Shown here in pieces: positions 52,562 to 55,754 of a stretch of 55,754 nt of DNA (position 1 is its first letter; each line of letters begins with the position of its first letter). Origin of the DNA: Bacteroidaceae bacterium (GTDB taxonomy: Bacteria > Bacteroidota > Bacteroidia > Bacteroidales > Bacteroidaceae). Location of the stretch: assembly GCA_017935785.1 (NCBI GenBank), contig JAGBGU010000034.1, positions 1 to 55,754 on the forward strand. The letters are read 5' to 3'. The notes under the pieces were generated by a model. It saw nothing but the letters and a program-made list of their open reading frames with translations, was not told the DNA's origin and did no database searches. The translations under genes and the position numbers were made by a program.

Positions 52562-52906
52562 ATGAATCAATACGAAACCGTTTTCATTTTGACTCCCGTT
52601 TTGTCTGATGATCAGATGAAGGAAGCGGTAAACAAAATCAAAGGTGTTCTCACCAAGTATGGTGCAGAGATTATCAATGAGGAAAATTGGGGCCTGAAGA
52701 AGCTGGCTTATTCTATCGAGAAGAAGAATACCGGTTTCTACGGACTGATTGAGTTCAAGGCTGCTCCCGAAGTACTCAAGAAACTTGAGGTTGCTTACCG
52801 TCGTGACGAGCGAGTACTGCGCTTCTTGACCGTAAAGATGGAGAAGTATGCAGCAGAGTATGCAGAAAAGAGAAGAAACAACAAAACTAACAAGGAGGAG
52901 GCTTAA
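52562..52906 (+). CDS. rpsF: 30S ribosomal protein S6
   Basis: 114 residues. [20 protein letters not shown] and [20 protein letters not shown] are the S6 ferredoxin-like-fold signatures, ending in a basic tail [11 protein letters not shown]. Binds S18 on the 30S platform near the 3' end of 16S rRNA. The start has no Shine-Dalgarno sequence, unlike the two genes that follow. Confidence 0.97.
   Translation: MNQYETVFILTPVLSDDQMKEAVNKIKGVLTKYGAEIINEENWGLKKLAYSIEKKNTGFYGLIEFKAAPEVLKKLEVAYRRDERVLRFLTVKMEKYAAEYAEKRRNNKTNKEEA
52892..52901 (+). promoter_or_regulatory. strong Shine-Dalgarno sequence before rpsR
   Basis: AAGGAGGAGG overlaps the last codons of rpsF; its GGAGG at 52897-52901 is 7 nt before the rpsR ATG. 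Such sequences are rare in Bacteroidetes. Confidence 0.75.
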
Positions 52907-52908
52907 TC

Positions 52909-53178
52909 ATGGCACAGCAATCATCTGAAATTCGTTATCTGACTGCTCCCGCAATCGATACCAAAAAGAAAAAGTATTGCCGTTTCAAGAAGAGCGGTAT
53001 CAAGTACATCGATTACAAGGATCCCGAATTCTTGAAGAAGTTTTTGAACGAACAGGGAAAGATTCTTCCTCGTCGTATCACCGGAACATCACTGAAGTAT
53101 CAGCGTCGTGTGGCACAGGCTGTTAAGCGTGCACGCCACTTGGCTTTGCTGCCCTTCGTAACTGATTTGATGAAGTAA
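52909..53178 (+). CDS. rpsR: 30S ribosomal protein S18
   Basis: 89 residues. [40 protein letters not shown] and [12 protein letters not shown] are the S18 signatures. It pairs with S6 on the 30S platform. It starts 2 bp after rpsF with a strong Shine-Dalgarno inside the rpsF end. Confidence 0.97.
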   Translation: MAQQSSEIRYLTAPAIDTKKKKYCRFKKSGIKYIDYKDPEFLKKFLNEQGKILPRRITGTSLKYQRRVAQAVKRARHLALLPFVTDLMK

Positions 53179-53184
53179 AAACTT

Positions 53185-53191
53185 AAGGAGG
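53185..53191 (+). promoter_or_regulatory. strong Shine-Dalgarno sequence before rplI
   Basis: AAGGAGG lies 10 nt before the rplI ATG at 53202, in the short gap after rpsR. Confidence 0.75.
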
Positions 53192-53201
53192 ACATAGATT
53201 T

Positions 53202-53690
53202 ATGGAAATTATACTGAAAGAAGACATTATTGGCTTGGGTTACAAGAATGACATTGTAAACGTAAAGTCTGGTTATGGCCGTAACTATCTGATTCCTTAC
53301 GGAAAGGCTGTTATCGCATCTGAGAGCGCAAAGAAGGAACTGGCAGAAGTGCTTAAGCAGAAGGCTGTCAAGCTGGCTAAGATCAAGGCTGATGCCGAGG
53401 CTCTGGCTGAGAAGCTGAACGCTGTTGCACTGACCATCGCTACCAAGGTAAGCAACTCTGGCAACATCTACGGAAGCGTAAACAGCTTGCAGATTGCAGA
53501 AGAGCTCCAGAAGCTTGGTTTCGATATCGACCGCAAGCTCATCCAGGTAAAGGATGTTAAGACTGTTGGCGAATATGTGGCCACTGTTAAGGTTCACAAG
53601 GAAGTGTCTGCACAGGTTGCCTTCACCGTAGTAGAGGAAGGTGCTCCCGTAGTAGAAGAAACTCCTGCTGAAGAGGCTGCTGAAGCTTAA
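53202..53690 (+). CDS. rplI: 50S ribosomal protein L9
   Basis: 162 residues. The N-terminal domain has MEIILKEDIIGLGYKNDIVN and GYGRNYLIPYGKA, then the long connecting helix and a C-terminal domain with IYGSVNSLQIAEEL. It is slightly longer than E. coli L9 because of an acidic tail EEGAPVVEETPAEEAAEA. L9 binds 23S rRNA and stabilises reading-frame maintenance. Third gene of the S6-S18-L9 operon. Confidence 0.97.
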   Translation: MEIILKEDIIGLGYKNDIVNVKSGYGRNYLIPYGKAVIASESAKKELAEVLKQKAVKLAKIKADAEALAEKLNAVALTIATKVSNSGNIYGSVNSLQIAEELQKLGFDIDRKLIQVKDVKTVGEYVATVKVHKEVSAQVAFTVVEEGAPVVEETPAEEAAEA

Positions 53691-53716
53691 TTAACAGCAA
53701 GACTGATAAAATAAAC

Positions 53717-53748
53717 AGATGCGTTCCTGAAATATGGGACGCATCTTT
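53717..53748 (+). terminator. terminator of the rpsF-rpsR-rplI operon
   Basis: AGATGCGTTCC (53717-53727) and GGGACGCATCT (53736-53746) form an 11-bp stem with a TGAAATAT loop, followed by TTTCG. Confidence 0.82.
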
Positions 53749-53788
53749 CGTTTATAGCCGCTTATCCTCGGGTATCGGGTAAAAACAA

Positions 53789-53814
53789 AGAGACGGGCCG
53801 CAGGACCCGTCTCT
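53789..53814 (-). terminator. terminator of the broken Cys-rich lipoprotein gene
   Basis: AGAGACGGG (53789-53797) and CCCGTCTCT (53806-53814) form a perfect 9-bp stem; read leftward it runs into TTTGTTTTTA. Confidence 0.85.
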
Positions 53815-53841
53815 TACTATTCTTTGCTTATCAGTCGTAAA

Positions 53842-54036
53842 TTACTCGGCACAGGGAGCGCCAGCCTTCTCGCAGCATGCAGAATCCTTTGCGCAGCAAG
53901 AATCTTCTACGGCTTCTTCGATAATTTCAGCCTCAATGGTGGTGTCTACGGTTTAGGTGTTCTCGGCAGTCTTGTTACCGCAAGATGCAAATGATACAGC
54001 AACTACTGTAGCAAAAACAAAAGCTAACTTCTTCAT
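53842..54036 (-). pseudogene. Cys-rich lipoprotein interrupted by an in-frame stop
   Basis: ATG at 54036; the frame encodes MKKLAFVFATVVAVSFASCG (lipobox FASC, C19), then NKTAENT and a TAA at codon 28 (53955-53953), then continues in frame TVDTTIEAEIIEEAVEDSCC, AKDSACCEKAGAPCAE to TAA at 53842. The whole frame is 64 codons plus stop and reads as one lipoprotein with an acidic middle and a Cys-rich end. One base change (CAA to TAA) would explain the interruption. It has its own promoter and terminator, so loss may be recent. A sequencing error or recoding is also possible. Confidence 0.65.
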
Positions 54037-54086
54037 TTTCTTAATCTTTTTAAAATTTAAACAATCTATTTCCTTTAAAAACGCTG

Positions 54087-54094
54087 CAAAGGTA
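54087..54094 (-). promoter_or_regulatory. -7 element TACCTTTG for the Cys-rich lipoprotein
   Basis: Exact TAnnTTTG match on the minus strand, 51 bp before the ATG at 54036. Confidence 0.65.
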
Positions 54095-54192
54095 CACACT
54101 TTTTCCTGAATACAGCCCATATTTCGCTTCTTTTTTCTAAATCTTGTGCATGTCTATCAGGCATTATCAGGCACCAATAGATTCTGTCAATA

Positions 54193-54236
54193 AAATAAGG
54201 GTCGCATCGCCATGAATGCGAATACAACCCTTATTT
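54193..54236 (-). terminator. terminator of the small-peptide gene and LRR unit
   Basis: AAATAAGGGT (54193-54202) pairs with ACCCTTATTT (54227-54236), with an inner CGCAT/ATGCG stem. Leftward it continues TTTTATT. Confidence 0.75.
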
Positions 54237-54254
54237 CATAATGTTCCGATTATG

Positions 54255-54386
54255 TTAATCGGGAGTGCCTTCTCCACCAATATCCACATGGTCAGAATCG
54301 GGTGAATCGGCAAAGCCTTTTTCAATCTGACATGCTACCACACTAAGTTCCGGGCTTTCATACACATTTTCCATAAACTTTTTCAT
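54255..54386 (-). CDS. 43-residue peptide downstream of the LRR gene
   Basis: ATG at 54386, TAA at 54257-54255. The peptide starts MKKFMENVYESPELSVVACQ and ends GGEGTPD, with EKGFADSPDS between. It has no signal peptide and is acidic toward the end. The pattern Y-E-x-P-x-x-x-V followed by E-x-G-F-A-x-S is one I associate with small unannotated Bacteroidales peptides next to surface-protein genes, but I cannot name a family. It lies 37 bp after the LRR gene on the same strand, across an ATTT repeat, and is followed by a terminator. Confidence 0.6.
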   Translation of the reverse strand: MKKFMENVYESPELSVVACQIEKGFADSPDSDHVDIGGEGTPD

Positions 54387-54423
54387 TTTTTTTCTATAAT
54401 CATTATTTATTTATTTATTAATA

Positions 54424-55754
54424 CTAATACATTCTTTTTTCCCCGTTCACAATATAGGTCTGTCCCTTCTTGGGGCTGGTTACGCGGCGTCCACCCAGGT
54501 CATAGAAGGCATCGGCCTTGTACTGCTTCTGCATCAGGCGCTCTTCAACAGAAGTAGCGGTCTCTTCACCCTGTACATGGATGCCGATGCGCGCCAAGGC
54601 GACTTCGGACAGCTTTACGGGAGAGCCTTCGCGGCTGCTCACACGCAGATACAGACGGAAGGGATTCAGAGAAGAACCTGATGCAAGGTTCTTCCATGAA
54701 CCGTTGGAAAGGGCATAGCAGCCGGCAAGTTGTTCGCTTGTCTTCTTTTCGTAGATACCCGTAATTTCGAACTTGGTATAGACCGACGAGCAGTCGAGCG
54801 TCCTGCTCTCCGCCTTGTAGAGCGTCGTGTTCTCCACCGTGATGCTCATCTGCTTGGCAGCCGCAGTCCTGGCCTTTATCAGATACGGATGGTTGGCATG
54901 GAGGATTCCCTCTTTCAGCTTGATCACCTCCATGGACATGCGGTCTATCTCTCCGTTGTCATCCTCGTCATACGAGTGGATGGCGTTGATATAGGCCACC
55001 TCATACTTCTCTGTCAGTTGGCAAACCGGAATCTCAAAGGGAAGGAACAGCGCGTTCCATTCCGTGTTGTTGAGGGTGCGGGTGTAGGTAAGCAGGTCCA
55101 CCTGCTCATCGCTGTTTTTCTCAAAGGATTCCATTTCGCCGTCTGCAATTGTTACTCTGGTGAGAATTGCTTCAATTGAGGGGATTTTGTTCCAAGGAGA
55201 AGTCTGTTTATAAGTATCCACAGCCGAAGCTGGCACTTGTAGAACGCAGTTTTTTCCGATATTATTGAATATGTCTGAACCACAGGAGGGAGGTATAGGA
55301 TTATGGCAGACGATAGAAGTCAGGTGCGAACAACCAAGGAAAGCCATGTCACCGATACTCGTAACTCCTTCGGGAAGCGATATTGAAGTCAAGCTAGAAC
55401 AACCACATAAAGCATGAATTCCGATGCTTGTGACACCCTCTGGGATGGATATTGAAGTCAGACTAGAACAACCCCAGAAAGCACCATCACTGATGCTCGT
55501 GACACCCTCTGGAATGGATATTGAAGTCAGGCTAGAACAATTAGTGAATGCTTTATCGCCGATACTCGTTACACCTTCTGGAATGGATATTGAAGTAAGG
55601 CTGGAACAGTGATAGAAAGCCATATTGCCGATACTCGTTACACCTTCTGGAATGGATATTGAAGTAAGGCTGGAACATCCCGAGAAAGCACTATTGCCGA
55701 TACTCGTAACACCCTCTGGAATGGATATTGAAGTCAGACCGGAACAACCATCGA
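54424..55754 (-). CDS. leucine-rich-repeat (BspA/LRR_5-type) surface protein, N-terminus outside window
   Basis: The frame is open from the right edge to TAG at 54424 (about 443 codons seen). At least six 23-residue LRR_5 repeats are visible, consensus CSSLTSISIPEGVTSIGxxA, nearly identical in DNA (69-bp unit). A non-repetitive region follows from about 55300 (HNPIPPSCGSDIF onward), and the protein ends YDLGGRRVTSPKKGQTYIVN and GEKRMY, resembling the short C-terminal motif of many Prevotella/Bacteroides surface proteins and possibly a sorting signal. BspA-type proteins bind host matrix or other bacteria. The signal peptide must lie beyond the window. The ATG at 55623 is inside a repeat and is not a real start. 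Confidence 0.88.
   Translation of the reverse strand, partial: DGCSGLTSISIPEGVTSIGNSAFSGCSSLTSISIPEGVTSIGNMAFYHCSSLTSISIPEGVTSIGDKAFTNCSSLTSISIPEGVTSISDGAFWGCSSLTSISIPEGVTSIGIHALCGCSSLTSISLPEGVTSIGDMAFLGCSHLTSIVCHNPIPPSCGSDIFNNIGKNCVLQVPASAVDTYKQTSPWNKIPSIEAILTRVTIADGEMESFEKNSDEQVDLLTYTRTLNNTEWNALFLPFEIPVCQLTEKYEVAYINAIHSYDEDDNGEIDRMSMEVIKLKEGILHANHPYLIKARTAAAKQMSITVENTTLYKAESRTLDCSSVYTKFEITGIYEKKTSEQLAGCYALSNGSWKNLASGSSLNPFRLYLRVSSREGSPVKLSEVALARIGIHVQGEETATSVEERLMQKQYKADAFYDLGGRRVTSPKKGQTYIVNGEKRMY

Noticed and set aside
54404..54420. ATTT tetranucleotide run as a phase-variation switch
   Set aside because: It is only about four units long and lies between two genes, outside any reading frame or promoter spacer.
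1..55754. CRISPR array, prophage or insertion sequence
   Set aside because: No direct-repeat/spacer pattern, no transposase, integrase or phage structural gene was seen; the repeats found are intergenic dyads or LRR coding repeats.

Overview
The window looks like the chromosome of a member of the Bacteroidales, most likely a Bacteroides/Prevotella-type gut bacterium. The support is threefold. First, about twenty start regions carry the Bacteroidetes promoter signature (TAnnTTTG at -7, sometimes with a TTG about 20 bp upstream). Second, many genes belong to families restricted to or typical of the phylum (DUF3276, DUF5606, DUF4924, DUF4827, DUF5723, DUF4886, long NusB, RprX/RprY, EF-G2, GH127). 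Third, an LRR/BspA-type surface protein runs off the right edge. No complete mobile element, rRNA gene or CRISPR array was seen; the sequence is mainly core chromosome with a few accessory enzymes.

Layout. 1-1.3 kb: a cut tRNA-Val(UAC) and a membrane acyltransferase. 1.6-8 kb: O-acetylhomoserine sulfhydrylase, a small membrane protein, a YjjG-type nucleotidase facing left, and a four-gene rightward run (SGNH-like DUF4886, methyltransferase, exo/endonuclease/phosphatase-fold protein, AraC regulator). 8-13.3 kb: an acyl-ACP synthetase/ACP/acyltransferase fusion, a TrhA-type membrane protein, a low-molecular-weight phosphatase and peptidase T. 13.4-16.6 kb (leftward): rplY, pth, an S4-domain protein, a flavodoxin-ferredoxin protein and DUF3276. 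16.7-20 kb (rightward): nusB, yajC, YbbR-like, coaE, DUF5606. 20-24.5 kb: a secreted glycosidase, a striking palindrome array, a ROK sugar kinase, a LysE transporter and DUF4924. 24.5-30.4 kb: prfC-tsaC-ClC rightward, then comEC and rpe leftward, with a previously unlisted 42-codon ORF coupled to rpe. 30.5-36 kb: an ECF sigma factor, a broken lipoprotein/DUF5723 pair, and purL. 36-45 kb: two half-size chromate transporters, GH127 beta-L-arabinofuranosidase, fmt, a BPL_N protein, an NrnA-like DHH protein, a DUF4827 lipoprotein and hemW. 45-53.7 kb: EF-G2, rprX, rprY, an outer-membrane barrel receptor, a small membrane protein, and rpsF-rpsR-rplI. 53.8-55.75 kb: a nonsense-interrupted Cys-rich lipoprotein, a 43-residue peptide, and the LRR protein.

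How it fits together. Most operons serve housekeeping work: translation (rplY/pth, nusB, prfC, fmt, EF-G2, rpsF-rpsR-rplI), cofactor and nucleotide metabolism (coaE, purL, yjjG-like, nrnA-like), and envelope or lipid handling. Accessory genes for glycan use (GH127, the unassigned glycosidase, ROK kinase) suggest a plant-polysaccharide-rich habitat.

The observations most worth a second look are: a four-unit array of 15-bp palindromes at an exact 21-bp period (21898-21975), with related dyad elements elsewhere; strong Shine-Dalgarno sequences before rpsR and rplI, in a phylum that mostly lacks them and whose S6/S18 proteins are reported to hide the anti-SD; EF-G2 with visibly degraded GTPase motifs; the small ORF coupled to rpe; and the fused, broken or tiny ORFs around 31.4-32.2 kb and 53.8-54.4 kb. 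All calls rest on reading the sequence and recognising families; no database search was run.
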